A DNA stretch of 64,000 nt from Bifidobacterium breve (GCA_945893395.1 CAMDEC010000001.1:1-64000), one strand, 5' to 3'. Positions 8,827 through 18,330 are shown, numbered from the stretch's first letter. Numbers and translations are program-made. Notes: a model not told the origin generated them from the letters alone.

Positions 8827-10245
8827 ATGTCGACTCGAAGACTGATGATTGCGCTGGTTTCAGTGGCAGTTATCGGCGCAATACCGTTGTTATCGGTTTG
8901 GCAAGTCGCATTTGCTGCCGGTGATGAAGTGCGACCGTTGGAAATTCAAAAGCCCTTGCAACCGCCACCTGTCACTCAGATTTTGTCGGTCCGCAGGGTG
9001 CCACAAACTCTCGTAGATCTAAATTCTGCGGCCAAAGTTCAGAGCAAACTTGAGCAAGTGGTCGGTGCATTGCCCGCCGAGTCATGCCTGGTGATTTCTA
9101 CGGATGGCAAAATGATCATCGAAGTCAACCCGAGCATGGCTTTGATTCCTGGCAGCAACCAAAAATTGATCACCGCCGCAGTTGCTTTGGACGTGCTCGG
9201 ACCCGACCGAAAATTCACGACGAGGTTGCTCGGCATTGTCGGCAACTCGGTCGTGCGCGGCGATCTCTGGTTGGTTGGTTCCGGGGATCCGTTGCTTACG
9301 ACGCGTGCGTATCCACTTACTGAGAAGTATCCGACCCTGACCCCGACAGACGTCGAGGCGCTAGTTGATGCATTGGTGGCGCTCGGGGTCACCTCGGTTG
9401 ACGGCGGCGTGATCGGCGATGAGACAATTTATGACCGTGAAAGATACGTGCCGAGTTGGGGCGATGGTATTCGCAGCGTAGAGGCGGGACCACTTGGCGC
9501 ATTGATGATCAACGATGGGTCTATATCTGGTACGCCACTCAAACCAGCAAATCCGGCTTTTGCCGCAGCGACTGAATTCACCAAATTACTCGTATCGCGC
9601 GGAATTGCAGTCAGAGATGCGCCCGATGTCGGCGCAGCATCAATGGATATGCCAGTGATCGCGACAATTGAATCAGTGCCAATGACTCAAGTCGTGGTCG
9701 AGATGCTGACTAATAGTGACAACAACACGGCTGAATTGCTCGTGAAAGAAATCGGACTCGTAGTTCGAAATTCTGCAACACGAGTCGATGGATTGACTGT
9801 GATCGCTGAGAAGATCGCGGAATGGGGATTGCCGGGCCTAGGAGTCGCCCTGATCGACGGGTCTGGTTTGGATCGAGGTAATCGGCTGACTTGCAATTTG
9901 ATCGCACAGTTGTTGCAACGAGATGGGCGAAAAGGTTTGGTCACGACTGCAATGGCGTTGGCAGGCAAGAGCGGCACATTGCGCGACACGTTCATGTCGG
10001 GTGCTGGCTCCGGAACGATGCTTGCAAAAACTGGCACTCTGAACGGCGTCAAATCTCTGTCGGGGATGTTTCCATTGAATGAAGAGCGCAGCAGTGTGTT
10101 CTCGTTGATCATGAACGGCTCGGGAGTGTCGACATTGAACTTTTACCGTTCAATTTGGAACGACTTGGCAACGGCGCTTGCTTTTGGTGACGAACGTATG
10201 GATGTCAATAAACTTCTACCCTTAACCCAGGCAGTTGCGCCGTAG
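8827..10245 (+). CDS. dacB: D-alanyl-D-alanine carboxypeptidase/endopeptidase, PBP4 (S13) type
   Basis: The chosen ATG at 8827 gives MSTRRLMIALVSVAVIG..., a clear signal peptide (basic n-region, hydrophobic core, AFAA cleavage region). The track start at 8770 adds 19 residues ahead of it. The mature protein (about 440 aa) has the three penicillin-binding active-site motifs in order: SNQK (SxxK) in LIPGSNQKLIT, SDN (SxN) in TNSDNNTAELL, and KTG in LAKTGTLNGV. It is an exported enzyme that trims peptidoglycan peptides. It follows the acyl-CoA ligase gene closely and precedes two small membrane-protein genes; a functional link to the former is not evident. Confidence 0.92.
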   Translation: MSTRRLMIALVSVAVIGAIPLLSVWQVAFAAGDEVRPLEIQKPLQPPPVTQILSVRRVPQTLVDLNSAAKVQSKLEQVVGALPAESCLVISTDGKMIIEVNPSMALIPGSNQKLITAAVALDVLGPDRKFTTRLLGIVGNSVVRGDLWLVGSGDPLLTTRAYPLTEKYPTLTPTDVEALVDALVALGVTSVDGGVIGDETIYDRERYVPSWGDGIRSVEAGPLGALMINDGSISGTPLKPANPAFAAATEFTKLLVSRGIAVRDAPDVGAASMDMPVIATIESVPMTQVVVEMLTNSDNNTAELLVKEIGLVVRNSATRVDGLTVIAEKIAEWGLPGLGVALIDGSGLDRGNRLTCNLIAQLLQRDGRKGLVTTAMALAGKSGTLRDTFMSGAGSGTMLAKTGTLNGVKSLSGMFPLNEERSSVFSLIMNGSGVSTLNFYRSIWNDLATALAFGDERMDVNKLLPLTQAVAP

Positions 10246-10248
10246 AAT
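10243..10248 (+). promoter_or_regulatory. -10 element of leaderless promoter for 10255
   Basis: TAGAAT, near-consensus, lies exactly 6 nt before GTG 10255. It spans the end of dacB, so the small membrane genes may have their own start site. Confidence 0.55.
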
Positions 10249-10254
10249 GGTTTC

Positions 10255-10593
10255 GTGACTGGGTTCAAGATTAGTTCGTCAAAAAGTGAAGATTCAGAAA
10301 GCAAATCTTTTGCCGACGTCTACGAAATGGTTTTCGATTACGCCAAACGCGAAACATTGAAACCGATTCGCGGCGCAGGCAGATGGATCGCCTATGGTCT
10401 TTTGGCAGCGCTGTGCCTCAGTGCCGCGCTCGTGTTCGGCGCGCTTGGCGTGTTGCGACTGTTGCAGACGAGCGATCTCGGCGATTCGGGTTCATGGTCT
10501 TGGTTAAGTTATTTGCTTGCGCTCGCGGTTTGCGTTGTTTTGTTTTTCGTCGCAAAGTCGCGCATTCGCAAAGGAACACTAAGTAAGTTATGA
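10255..10593 (+). CDS. Small membrane protein, holin-X/phage-holin-like (two TM segments)
   Basis: The 112-aa product begins with GTG 10255. A polar, Ser/Lys-rich N-terminus of about 45 residues is followed by two hydrophobic helices (WIAYGLLAALCLSAALVFGALG and WLSYLLALAVCVVLFFVA) and a short basic tail. The layout resembles the actinobacterial holin-X/Phage_holin_3_6 membrane family, often found next to cell-envelope genes. There is no sign that it is phage-derived. Its stop overlaps the next gene's start (ATGA), so the pair is coupled. Function unknown; an envelope or secretion accessory role is a guess from position beside dacB. Confidence 0.72.
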   Translation: MTGFKISSSKSEDSESKSFADVYEMVFDYAKRETLKPIRGAGRWIAYGLLAALCLSAALVFGALGVLRLLQTSDLGDSGSWSWLSYLLALAVCVVLFFVAKSRIRKGTLSKL

Positions 10594-10802
10594 GTCAAGG
10601 GGATGAAGTATCACGCGAAGACGTTGTTGCAGGTCTCGAGCAATTTCAGGAAGATCTGAAAGTCTCCCTAGGCAACAAGTCGCTGCAGTTGAAAGCACTA
10701 GTTGGTGGGGCATCGACGTTGGGAATGCTCTCGTCTTTTCTTTTGGGTCGGAAAAGTGGCAAGAAGCGTGGTGCAGAATCTGACACGAATTCAACAGATT
10801 AA
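10590..10802 (+). CDS. Small membrane-anchored protein, unknown function
   Basis: The 70-aa product has a polar, amphipathic first half (SREDVVAGLEQFQEDLKVSL), a short moderately hydrophobic segment (LVGGASTLGMLSSFLLG) and a basic/acidic tail (RKSGKKRGAESDTNSTD). Its ATG overlaps the preceding stop by 4 bp, so the two small proteins are probably made together and may interact. No family recognised. Confidence 0.65.
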   Translation: MSQGDEVSREDVVAGLEQFQEDLKVSLGNKSLQLKALVGGASTLGMLSSFLLGRKSGKKRGAESDTNSTD

Positions 10803-10814
10803 GTTGCGGTTTTA

Positions 10815-11576
10815 ATGTTTGCTTACGGCGAAAAGGTTTTGTTGATTGACGTCAAGAAACGGCGATACTTGTTCACGTTGAAAGTTGACGGAGAATTTCA
10901 TACTCATTCTGGATTTTTGGCGCACGGCGATGTACTGCAGATCGAAGAAGGATCAATACTTAGGTCAACGAAGGGCGCCGAATATATTGTTCTGCGCCCA
11001 ACCCTCGAAGACTTCGTAATTCAAATGCCACGTGGAGCGCAAGTGATTTATCCGAAAGACCTCGCGCCGATTTGCATGATGGCAGATATCTTTCCGCAAG
11101 CCAAAGTCTTCGAATCGGGATTGGGTTCCGGAGCGTTGTCCTTGACCCTGCTTCGTTATGGTGCAGAAGTTACTGGTTATGAAATCCGTGAGGATTTCGC
11201 CAATCGCGCCCAAACAAATGTCCGAGAATATCTGGGTGCAGGCGCATTGAGCCACTATCACGTCTCGGTGCGAGATGTTTATTCGGGCATCTCTGAAACG
11301 GGCTTTGACAGAATGGTTCTCGATTTACCAGAGCCTTGGCAGGTGGTACCCCATGCACAAGGTGCCTTGCGCAAGGGAGCGATCCTGGTTTCTTATTCGC
11401 CGAGCATTACCCAGGCGGTCAAGACTCGCGAGTCGATGCGAGATGGATGGCTTGACCATCGAACACTCGAAGTATTACATCGCACTTGGCACATCGACGG
11501 CGCGTCGGTCAGACCAGATCATCGAATGGTCGCACACACTGGATTCTTGACTTCAGCCCGATTTGTCGGGGCCTAA
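10815..11576 (+). CDS. trmI: tRNA (adenine-58-N1)-methyltransferase TrmI
   Basis: The 253-aa product has the small N-terminal beta domain of TrmI and a class I SAM methyltransferase fold: QVIYPKDLAPICMMADIFP, SAM motif VFESGLGSGALSLTLLRYG, and the catalytic DRMVLDLPEPW motif (DLPxPW). It methylates A58 in the T-loop of tRNAs as a homotetramer. In Mycobacterium, trmI also lies close upstream of mpa, so its position here is conserved synteny with the proteasome locus. The gene ends in a GC-rich hairpin followed by a T-rich run, facing the ferredoxin gene. Confidence 0.95.
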   Translation: MFAYGEKVLLIDVKKRRYLFTLKVDGEFHTHSGFLAHGDVLQIEEGSILRSTKGAEYIVLRPTLEDFVIQMPRGAQVIYPKDLAPICMMADIFPQAKVFESGLGSGALSLTLLRYGAEVTGYEIREDFANRAQTNVREYLGAGALSHYHVSVRDVYSGISETGFDRMVLDLPEPWQVVPHAQGALRKGAILVSYSPSITQAVKTRESMRDGWLDHRTLEVLHRTWHIDGASVRPDHRMVAHTGFLTSARFVGA

Positions 11577-11588
11577 ATATTTTTTAGG
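11557..11588 (+). terminator. Intrinsic terminator between trmI and ferredoxin
   Basis: CCCGA-TTTG-TCGGG hairpin (11557-11570) overlaps the end of trmI and is followed by GCCTAAATATTTTTT. A second inverted repeat, CCTAAA/TTTAGG (11572-11588), overlaps the T-run. Together they could stop transcription from both sides of this convergent pair. Confidence 0.6.
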
Positions 11589-11829
11589 GTTCGATGAAAA
11601 TGCACTCACCAGGGCATTCTTCGGCTGACTCGACGACTGCGTCGAGTTGTGAGTCTGCGAAGTTTGCCACCCCGGCAGCACCCTGTGCGTTTCCTTTGGC
11701 TGTGGCATAGACAGTCGCACCTTCTTTAACGTATGCCAAACCGTCGTCAAGCAAAGTAAAAACCTCAGGGGCGATTTCTTCGCAAAGCCCATCGCCGGTG
11801 CAAAGATCTTGATCGATCCAAACTTTCAT
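11584..11829 (-). CDS. Small ferredoxin, 3Fe-4S type
   Basis: The 81-aa product (MKVWIDQDLCTGDGLC...) has Cys residues in the arrangement of single-cluster actinobacterial ferredoxins: CTGDGLCEEIAPEVF near the N-terminus and CPGECIFIEP at the end. The pattern CxxDGxC lacks one Cys of a 4Fe-4S motif, favouring a 3Fe-4S cluster. Such ferredoxins donate electrons to cytochrome P450s or other oxidoreductases. A strong Shine-Dalgarno AAGGAG lies about 10 nt before the ATG. The same small ferredoxin is commonly seen near mpa in actinobacteria, so the position may be conserved rather than functional. Confidence 0.88.
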   Translation of the reverse strand: MKVWIDQDLCTGDGLCEEIAPEVFTLLDDGLAYVKEGATVYATAKGNAQGAAGVANFADSQLDAVVESAEECPGECIFIEP

Positions 11830-11839
11830 ACCCTTGGTT

Positions 11840-11845
11840 CTCCTT
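11840..11845 (-). promoter_or_regulatory. Ribosome binding site of ferredoxin gene
   Basis: AAGGAG on the minus strand, 10 nt before the ATG at 11829. It is one of few strong Shine-Dalgarno sites here, contrasting with the many leaderless genes. The 154-bp gap to mpa holds divergent promoters and nothing else that I recognise. Confidence 0.6.
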
Positions 11846-11983
11846 GAATTTTATGCAAATAGAAGTATTGACAACGAAAATAGGCTACACGGGCTTTATG
11901 GCCATTTCATGCCAATTACGACTTTTGGATTCAGGTGTTTGACCTATACGGTAGGGCTCGCGACTTGAAAGGCGGAATTCACG

Positions 11984-13657
11984 ATGGCACGAGAAGGTGA
12001 TCCAAGTGATTCAGCGCGTGACCGAACCCGTCAACTCGAGGAAAATTTGCTCGCAACAAAAGGGCAGTTGGCCCAAGCGGTGGCTCAAAACGAAAAACTT
12101 TCGTATACATTGCGCGAATCACGGGAGCACATAGCATCGTTGCGCGATGAAGTAGAGAAGTTGACCCAACCACCAAGTGGATACGGTGTCGTCGTCGGCA
12201 AGAATGATGATCAAACAGTAGACATACTGACTAACGGCAGAAAAATGCGCGTTGCCATACATCCAGATATTGATCTCGAAAATCTTGAACGGGGCTGCGA
12301 AGTCGTACTCAACGAAAGTTTCAATATTGTCAAGGTGCGCGTCGCTGAAGTTGTCGGTGAAGTCGTTCATCTCAAAGAGTTGCTCGATGACGGCGTTCGA
12401 GCCGTGGTCACGGGTCGAGGCGATGATGAAAGGGTTTGCGAGTTGGCAGATTCAATGCGCGGCACCCACTTGCGCAGTGGTGACTTGTTGAGAATGGATC
12501 CAAAATCGAACCTGCTGCTTGAGCGACTCAGTCAACCTGAAATCGAACACCTTCTTTTAGAAGAAGTGCCGGATATTTCCTACGCCGACATTGGCGGACT
12601 CGACGGTCAAATTGAAGAGATCGCTGACGCGGTCGAGTTGCCATTCCTGTATGGCGATCTGTTTGCCGAGCACCAATTGCCCGCACCGAAGGGAATCTTG
12701 CTTTATGGTCCACCAGGCTGTGGTAAGACACTGATCGCCAAGGCGGTGGCCAATAGTTTGGCGAAGAAAGTTTCGTCGGCAAATGGTGGCGAGAAGGCCA
12801 AGAGTTACTTCATAAATATCAAGGGACCTGAGCTGCTCAACAAATATGTGGGTGAAACCGAACGGCAAATCAGACTTATTTTTCAGCGCGCTCGCGAAAA
12901 GAGTGAAGAGGGTTGGCCTGTCATCGTTTTCTTCGACGAAATGGACTCGATGTTTCGCACGCGGGGCACCGGCATCTCGTCTGATATGGAGTCGACAATC
13001 GTGCCACAACTTTTGGCAGAAATCGATGGAGTAGAGGGTTTGCGAAACGTCATCGTGATCGGGGCAACGAATCGAGAAGATTTGATCGACCCGGCTATTT
13101 TACGACCTGGTCGACTTGACGTGAAAATACGTATCGACAGACCAGACGAATCTGCTGCCCGACAGATTTTCTCGAGGTATCTAACCGTCGAAGTACCGAT
13201 CGCCGAATCTGAAATTGATCAACACGGCGGCTCGATTGACGCGGCAGTTGGTGCAATGATCGAACGCACGGTGGACGAGATGTACCGCCAGAATCAAACG
13301 AACGAATTCTTGGAAGTCACCTATCAAAATGGCGACCGGGATGTGATGTATTTCAAAGACTTCGCCTCTGGTGCCATGATTGAGAACATCGTTCGACGTG
13401 CCAAGAAATTGGCGATCAAGCGTCTGATCGCAGGGGGCAAACGCGGAGTGTCAATCGAAGACCTGACAACTTCGATTCGACAAGAGTTCAAAGAGCATGA
13501 AGATCTGCCGAATACAACCAACCCCGACGACTGGGCGAAAATATCGGGCAAGAAGGGTGAACGTATCGTCTTCATACGCACCCTCGTACGCGACGACAAA
13601 GATGCAAACTCTGGCGGGCGGGCGATCGAAAAGACCGCCACTGGGCAATACCTCTAG
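11984..13657 (+). CDS. mpa: Proteasome-associated AAA+ ATPase Mpa/ARC
   Basis: The 557-aa protein has the Mpa/ARC layout. An N-terminal coiled coil (~10-60: [19 protein letters not shown]) captures Pup. Tandem OB-fold domains (~60-175) form the entrance ring. The AAA+ module has Walker A GPPGCGKT, Walker [11 protein letters not shown] and sensor [10 protein letters not shown]. The C-terminus is TGQYL, matching the GQYL gate-opening motif that docks into the 20S core. It unfolds pupylated proteins and feeds them into PrcAB. The ATG at 11984 has a good Shine-Dalgarno (GAAAGGCGG). Dop follows after 9 bp, so mpa and dop are likely one transcript. Confidence 0.97.
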   Translation: MAREGDPSDSARDRTRQLEENLLATKGQLAQAVAQNEKLSYTLRESREHIASLRDEVEKLTQPPSGYGVVVGKNDDQTVDILTNGRKMRVAIHPDIDLENLERGCEVVLNESFNIVKVRVAEVVGEVVHLKELLDDGVRAVVTGRGDDERVCELADSMRGTHLRSGDLLRMDPKSNLLLERLSQPEIEHLLLEEVPDISYADIGGLDGQIEEIADAVELPFLYGDLFAEHQLPAPKGILLYGPPGCGKTLIAKAVANSLAKKVSSANGGEKAKSYFINIKGPELLNKYVGETERQIRLIFQRAREKSEEGWPVIVFFDEMDSMFRTRGTGISSDMESTIVPQLLAEIDGVEGLRNVIVIGATNREDLIDPAILRPGRLDVKIRIDRPDESAARQIFSRYLTVEVPIAESEIDQHGGSIDAAVGAMIERTVDEMYRQNQTNEFLEVTYQNGDRDVMYFKDFASGAMIENIVRRAKKLAIKRLIAGGKRGVSIEDLTTSIRQEFKEHEDLPNTTNPDDWAKISGKKGERIVFIRTLVRDDKDANSGGRAIEKTATGQYL

Positions 13658-13666
13658 GAATATATT

Positions 13667-15184
13667 TTGAGCATTGCCAAGGTTCTCGGGATCGAAACCG
13701 AATATGGAATCATCGCCACCGGGATCGACTCAAGCCCGATCACATCCTCGTCTTTATTGATTAATTCGTATGTCAGTCGATTTGATTCGTCGATCGGTTG
13801 GGACTTCGCCGCGGAGATGCCCGGATCGGACGCCAGGGGCTACAACCTTGACGATGTATTTCCGCCGGACATCGAGGTGCAGATGGTGAATACGGTCTTG
13901 ACCAACGGCGCTCGTTATTACGTTGATCACGCGCACCCCGAAATTTCGACACCTGAATGTCGGTTCGCGTCGGAGGCGTTGCTCTTTGATCGCGCAGGTG
14001 AAGAAATCATCAGACAAAGCATGGCGACCGCAAAAACTTTGTTGCCCGAGGGCGCTGAACTGGTTGTCTACAAAAATAATTCGGATGGAAAAGGCAATAG
14101 TTACGGATGTCACGAAAATTACTTACTGAGCAGAGCTGTGCCGTTTGGAGAAATGGCGACGCTGATCACACCGCATTTTGTCACCCGTCAGATTTTTTGC
14201 GGTGCAGGCAAGGTCGGTAGCGAGTTCGAGGGTATGCCAAGCAACTCAGTCGCGTATCAACTTTCGCAGCGTGCTGATTTTTTTGAAGAAGAAATCGGAT
14301 TGGAAACCACACTGAAACGGCCGATCGTCAACACTCGAGACGAGCCCCACTGTGATCCGAGCAAATATCGCCGACTTCATGTGATTGTCGGTGATGCAAA
14401 TATGAGCGAAGTTGCTACTTTTCTGAAACTCGGAACAACGGCGATCTTGTTGGCGATGATCGAGGATCGACAACTTGGTGATGATCTGTTGCTGGCGACC
14501 CCGGTGGCGGCAATACGACAGGTGAGTCACGACCCAACATTGCGTCGAAAAATATTGCTTGAGTCTGGCAAAACATTGACAGCGCTCGAGCTCCAAGAAC
14601 TTCTCTGCGAACGGGCCGAGCGCTACGCCACGCAATTTGGTCTTGAGTCGGTCGGCAATGAGGATGGAAAATTAATTTTACGAAGGTGGCGCGAGGTGAT
14701 AGAAGGGCTTAAGGAAGATCCGCTCTCCCAATGCCACATCGTCGACTGGGTTGCAAAGAAGCGAATGATCGATGGCATTTCCGAGCGACATAGTTTGCGC
14801 GCCAATGACCCTCGTTTGAAGGCGATTGATTTGCAATATCACGATATGCGTCTTGAAAAGTGCCTAGCGTTACGCGCCAATCTTGAAACAATGGTCAACG
14901 ATGCAGAAGTGCTTCGCGCAATTGACACGCCACCCGACACGACACGCGCATATTTCCGAGGGATGTGCCTGAAGAAGTGGCCGTCTGACGTAGTGGCGGC
15001 GAATTGGGACAGCATCGTGTTCGATATCGGCAAAGAACCGCTTCGACGCGTGCCGATGATGGAGCCATTGCGGGGAACAAAATCGATGACCGAACGTTTA
15101 TTCGAAATATGTGAATCACCGGCCGAATTGGTGGCGATGCTTGGGGATCAAGTCTCGGGTTCAAACTTTAAGCCAACTAATTGA
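13667..15184 (+). CDS. dop: Pup deamidase/depupylase Dop
   Basis: This 505-aa carboxylate-amine-ligase-fold enzyme starts with TTG (MSIAKVLGIETEYGI), preceded by AGGA. Compared with PafA in this window it carries the extra Dop loop after the first strand (ATGIDSSPITSSSLLINSYVS...). That loop distinguishes Dop from the ligase. Shared nucleotide/Mg motifs include [16 protein letters not shown] and [14 protein letters not shown]. Dop converts the C-terminal Gln of Pup to Glu and can remove Pup from substrates. The Pup encoded next door ends in GGQ, so Dop activity is required here. A PafA paralogue lies 1.8 kb downstream. Confidence 0.96.
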   Translation: MSIAKVLGIETEYGIIATGIDSSPITSSSLLINSYVSRFDSSIGWDFAAEMPGSDARGYNLDDVFPPDIEVQMVNTVLTNGARYYVDHAHPEISTPECRFASEALLFDRAGEEIIRQSMATAKTLLPEGAELVVYKNNSDGKGNSYGCHENYLLSRAVPFGEMATLITPHFVTRQIFCGAGKVGSEFEGMPSNSVAYQLSQRADFFEEEIGLETTLKRPIVNTRDEPHCDPSKYRRLHVIVGDANMSEVATFLKLGTTAILLAMIEDRQLGDDLLLATPVAAIRQVSHDPTLRRKILLESGKTLTALELQELLCERAERYATQFGLESVGNEDGKLILRRWREVIEGLKEDPLSQCHIVDWVAKKRMIDGISERHSLRANDPRLKAIDLQYHDMRLEKCLALRANLETMVNDAEVLRAIDTPPDTTRAYFRGMCLKKWPSDVVAANWDSIVFDIGKEPLRRVPMMEPLRGTKSMTERLFEICESPAELVAMLGDQVSGSNFKPTN

Positions 15185-15209
15185 GCTTTTTGGGGTCGTC
15201 CTCAGTGGT

Positions 15210-15238
15210 TTTACATCTGTCGATTTTTTGGCTATGGT
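15210..15238 (+). promoter_or_regulatory. Promoter of pup (leaderless)
   Basis: TTTACA, a 17-nt spacer, then TATGGT, which ends exactly 6 nt before the pup ATG at 15245. This is the best complete promoter in the window and predicts a leaderless pup mRNA separate from mpa-dop. Confidence 0.65.
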
Positions 15239-15244
15239 GCGCGT

Positions 15245-15439
15245 ATGGCTGAAAGAACCCGTAAGCAAAAATCAAACACCGAACGAATAAAAAAAGAAGT
15301 CGTCGTCGAGACGAAGGTCGTGCCCAAGGGCGAAAAACTGAAGGCGGATTTAGACGACCTGCTTGATGAGATCGATGAAGTTCTTGAGTCAAACGCCGAG
15401 GACTTCGTAAAGAGTTACGTGCAGAAAGGTGGCCAATAG
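15245..15439 (+). CDS. pup: Prokaryotic ubiquitin-like protein Pup
   Basis: The 64-aa product is highly charged and largely disordered, with the conserved helical C-terminal half (LKADLDDLLDEIDEVLESN) that binds the Mpa coiled coil. It ends FVKSYVQKGGQ. The terminal Gln means Pup must be deamidated by Dop to Glu before PafA can attach it to substrate lysines. It lies between dop and prcB as in other actinobacteria, with its own predicted leaderless promoter. Confidence 0.97.
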   Translation: MAERTRKQKSNTERIKKEVVVETKVVPKGEKLKADLDDLLDEIDEVLESNAEDFVKSYVQKGGQ

Positions 15440-15442
15440 CCG

Positions 15443-15448
15443 TATCCT
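15443..15448 (+). promoter_or_regulatory. -10 element of possible leaderless promoter for prcB
   Basis: TATCCT lies exactly 6 nt before the prcB ATG, inside the 15-bp pup-prcB gap. It suggests prcBA can be transcribed independently of pup. Confidence 0.5.
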
Positions 15449-15454
15449 AAAAAT

Positions 15455-16240
15455 ATGGCTATGCCGATGTTCGTTGCTGGTTCTGACCCGGGCGCAAATT
15501 TTGGAGAATTACTCAAACGAGTTGGGATGTCGCCGTTTGCGTCGCACTCGGAGGAAAATGATCTAGAGATTCCACACGCCACGACCTGCGTGGCGATGCG
15601 ATGTTTGGGCGGCGTGGTCATGGCGGGCGATCGTCGCGCCACATCAGGCAACCTGATCAGTCACCGCAGCATGGAGAAGGTCGTTTCGGCTGACGACTTC
15701 AGCGGTGTAGCGATCGCGGGTGCTGCCGGACCAGCCATGGAGATGATCAAACTTTTTCAATTGCAACTAGAACACTACGAAAAAGTCGAAGGACAGACTC
15801 TTTCTCTCGAGGGCAAAGCGAATCAATTGTCGATGTTCGTGCGCAGCAACTTGCCAGCAGCGATGCAAGGTCTAGTGGTTGTGCCGATTTTCGCCGGATT
15901 TGACCTGTCATCAAAATCAGGCAGATTATGGGACTATGACGTCACCGGTGGTCGGTATGAAGAGAAAGATTTCGTTGCCACGGGCTCTGGAATGCTGCAT
16001 GCCAGCACCGTGATGCGAGTCGCTTGGCGCCGTGATCTGGCAGTTGACGACGCGGTGAAACTTTGCGCCAAGGCATTGTGGGAAGCGTCAGATGCAGACT
16101 CGGCCACGGGAGGACCCGACGCCTTGCGGGGCATTTATCCGGTTGTGGCTTCAATTACCAAAGATGGGTGGAGTGCAATCTCCAACGAGAAGTTGAGTCA
16201 GATCTATGGCGAAATTGCCAAAGAAGTTGGATCGCGATGA
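15455..16240 (+). CDS. prcB: 20S proteasome beta subunit
   Basis: The 261-aa precursor has a propeptide of 42 residues ending IPHA; the catalytic N-terminal threonine should be Thr43 (TTCVAMRCLGG). Lys and Asp of the Ntn-hydrolase site are in VVMAGDRRATSGN. The propeptide is removed during assembly, exposing Thr43. Mycobacterial PrcB is cleaved at Gly-Thr, here Ala-Thr, a conservative change. It forms the two inner heptameric rings with PrcA. Its stop overlaps the prcA start (ATGA), so the two subunits are translationally coupled. Confidence 0.97.
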   Translation: MAMPMFVAGSDPGANFGELLKRVGMSPFASHSEENDLEIPHATTCVAMRCLGGVVMAGDRRATSGNLISHRSMEKVVSADDFSGVAIAGAAGPAMEMIKLFQLQLEHYEKVEGQTLSLEGKANQLSMFVRSNLPAAMQGLVVVPIFAGFDLSSKSGRLWDYDVTGGRYEEKDFVATGSGMLHASTVMRVAWRRDLAVDDAVKLCAKALWEASDADSATGGPDALRGIYPVVASITKDGWSAISNEKLSQIYGEIAKEVGSR

Positions 16241-16914
16241 GCATGCCGTTCTACGTTCCACCAGAACAATTCATGAAAGATCGGGCTGACTACGCCCGAA
16301 AAGGCATTGCCCGCGGTCGCACACTTGTTGCGCTGCAATACGAAAATGGCATTGCGATCATCTCCGAGAATCCATCTACGACTTTGCACAAGATCAGTGA
16401 AATTTATGATCGAATTGCATTCGCAGGTGTGGGCAAATACAACGAATTTGATCAACTTCGTGTTGCTGGCGTGCGTGCCGCCGACCTCAAGGGATATCAA
16501 TTCTCGAGGCAAGACGTGGATGCTCGTAGTTTGGCAAACCAATATGCCCAAATTTTGAGTCAAATGTTCAGTGAGGGACCAAAACCAATGGAGGTTGAGC
16601 TGTTGGTCGCCGAAATTGGCAGCGATGCATCATCTGACAGACTGTTTCATGTGCTGTATGACGGCACAGTGTTAGACGAACACAATTTTTCGGTGTTAGG
16701 TGGGGACAGCGAGGCAGTTTTGACCCGACTCAAAGCCGGGTATAAATCTCAGATGTCGATCAAAGAAGCGATCGCAGTTTCGATTTTGGCTCTCTCTGGA
16801 GCAGAGCGAAAACTGAATCACGATGAACTCGAAGTCGCTCTGCTCGAACGCAATGGTCGTCGACGCTGTTTTCGGCGTATCGAAGACGCAGAGATTAAGG
16901 CACTTCTCGGCTAG
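16237..16914 (+). CDS. prcA: 20S proteasome alpha subunit
   Basis: The correct start is ATG 16237 (MSMPFYVPPEQFMKDRADYARKG), overlapping the prcB stop by 4 bp; the track start at 16063 lies inside prcB. This gives 225 aa with the N-terminal alpha-subunit helix and gate (YVPPEQFMKDRADYARKGIARG) and an Ntn-hydrolase fold without a catalytic Thr. Seven copies form each outer ring, hold the gate and receive the GQYL tail of Mpa. Confidence 0.96.
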   Translation: MSMPFYVPPEQFMKDRADYARKGIARGRTLVALQYENGIAIISENPSTTLHKISEIYDRIAFAGVGKYNEFDQLRVAGVRAADLKGYQFSRQDVDARSLANQYAQILSQMFSEGPKPMEVELLVAEIGSDASSDRLFHVLYDGTVLDEHNFSVLGGDSEAVLTRLKAGYKSQMSIKEAIAVSILALSGAERKLNHDELEVALLERNGRRRCFRRIEDAEIKALLG

Positions 16915-16943
16915 GCCGTTTAGCGAAGTCGGTCAGAAATGAC

Positions 16944-16949
16944 TAGGTT
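16944..16949 (+). promoter_or_regulatory. -10 element of leaderless promoter for pafA
   Basis: TAGGTT lies exactly 6 nt before ATG 16956. It supports that start over the TTG at 16950 given in the track. Confidence 0.55.
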
Positions 16950-16955
16950 TTGGAT

Positions 16956-18314
16956 ATGGATCGACGCATATTCGGATTAGAGAACGAATACGGCGTGACT
17001 TGCACGCTTCGTGGTCAGCGAAGATTGAGCCCAGATGAGGTAGCTAGATATCTATTTCGTAAAGTCGTTAGTTGGGGACGCAGCTCGAATGTTTTCCTTG
17101 AGAATGGAGCCCGACTTTATTTGGACGTGGGGTCTCACCCCGAATATGCGACACCAGAATGTGATTCGATACATGAGGTCGTCGTGCACGACAAGGCTGG
17201 CGAAAGAATTCTTGAAGATTTGCTTGTTGGGGCAGAACAGCGACTACGCGACGAGGGTATTCGGGGGACGATTTATTTGTTCAAAAACAACACCGATTCG
17301 GCGGGAAACAGTTATGGCTGTCACGAGAACTATCTCACTTCACGAAGCGATGAAATTGAGAAGTACTCGCAGGTTTTGATTCCTTTTTTGGTGACGCGAC
17401 AAATCTTTACGGGTTCGGGCAAAGTGCTGCAAACTGCACGGGGTCCGATCTATTCGATCGCTCAGCGAGCAGAACACATTTGGGAAGGTCTGAGTTCGGC
17501 CACGACGCGAAGCCGGCCGATCATCAACACGCGTGACGAGCCGCATGCCGACGCCGAGAAGTACAGGCGTCTGCATGTAATCGTGGGTGATTCAAACATG
17601 AGCGAATATTCGAACTACATCAAAGTCGGTTCAACTGCATGTATCTTGCGAATGTTGGAGGATCCGGGTTTCGTTTTGCGTGACTTGACCCTGGAAAATC
17701 AAACTCGAGCGATTAGAGAAATTAGTCATGACATCACTTGTCGGAGAAAAATTAGACTTGCGTCTGGTCGAGAATTGTCCGCGCTCGACGTGCAGCGCGA
17801 ACTACTGGATCGCGCACTGAAGTATGCCGACACCGGGAAGTTCTCTACTCAAGAACTCAAAGCTCTCGAAATGTGGGAGCATTGCATCTCGACGATTGAG
17901 AACGATCCATTGAAGTTGAACCGAGAAGTCGACTGGGTGATCAAATATCATCTGATCGACGCGTTCCGCAATCGGCACAGTTTGGCGCTTGATGACCCAC
18001 GAGTTCAGTTGGTGGATTTGCAGTACCACGACATCAGTCGCAACCGCGGCCTTTTTTATAGATTGCAGCACAACGGTCTAGTGGATCGAATATGTAATGA
18101 CGACGAGATCGAGATTGCCCGAGATCGCGCTCCACAAACAACAAGGGCTAAGCTGCGAGGCGATTTCATCAAACGGGCGAAAGAACGCAAACGTGATTAC
18201 ACGGTGGATTGGGTGCATTTGAAACTTAATGATCAGGCTCAGCGCACCGTGCTGTTGAAAGATCCCTTTAAGAGCAAAGACGAGCGAGTCGATAAATTAA
18301 TCGCTTCGCTTTAG
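16956..18314 (+). CDS. pafA: Pup-protein ligase PafA
   Basis: The 452-aa protein begins [17 protein letters not shown] and lacks the Dop loop, identifying it as the ligase rather than the deamidase. ATP/Mg-binding residues sit in [28 protein letters not shown] and [13 protein letters not shown]. It phosphorylates the C-terminal Glu of deamidated Pup and transfers it to lysines on target proteins. In Mycobacterium tuberculosis pafA is followed by pafB and pafC; here lepB follows directly and no pafBC is present. Confidence 0.96.
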   Translation: MDRRIFGLENEYGVTCTLRGQRRLSPDEVARYLFRKVVSWGRSSNVFLENGARLYLDVGSHPEYATPECDSIHEVVVHDKAGERILEDLLVGAEQRLRDEGIRGTIYLFKNNTDSAGNSYGCHENYLTSRSDEIEKYSQVLIPFLVTRQIFTGSGKVLQTARGPIYSIAQRAEHIWEGLSSATTRSRPIINTRDEPHADAEKYRRLHVIVGDSNMSEYSNYIKVGSTACILRMLEDPGFVLRDLTLENQTRAIREISHDITCRRKIRLASGRELSALDVQRELLDRALKYADTGKFSTQELKALEMWEHCISTIENDPLKLNREVDWVIKYHLIDAFRNRHSLALDDPRVQLVDLQYHDISRNRGLFYRLQHNGLVDRICNDDEIEIARDRAPQTTRAKLRGDFIKRAKERKRDYTVDWVHLKLNDQAQRTVLLKDPFKSKDERVDKLIASL

Positions 18315-18330
18315 AGAATTCGGCGAGCAC

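Noticed and set aside
16063-16236. Upstream extension of prcA
   Set aside because: It lies inside prcB in another frame; ATG 16237 overlaps the prcB stop and starts the known PrcA sequence.
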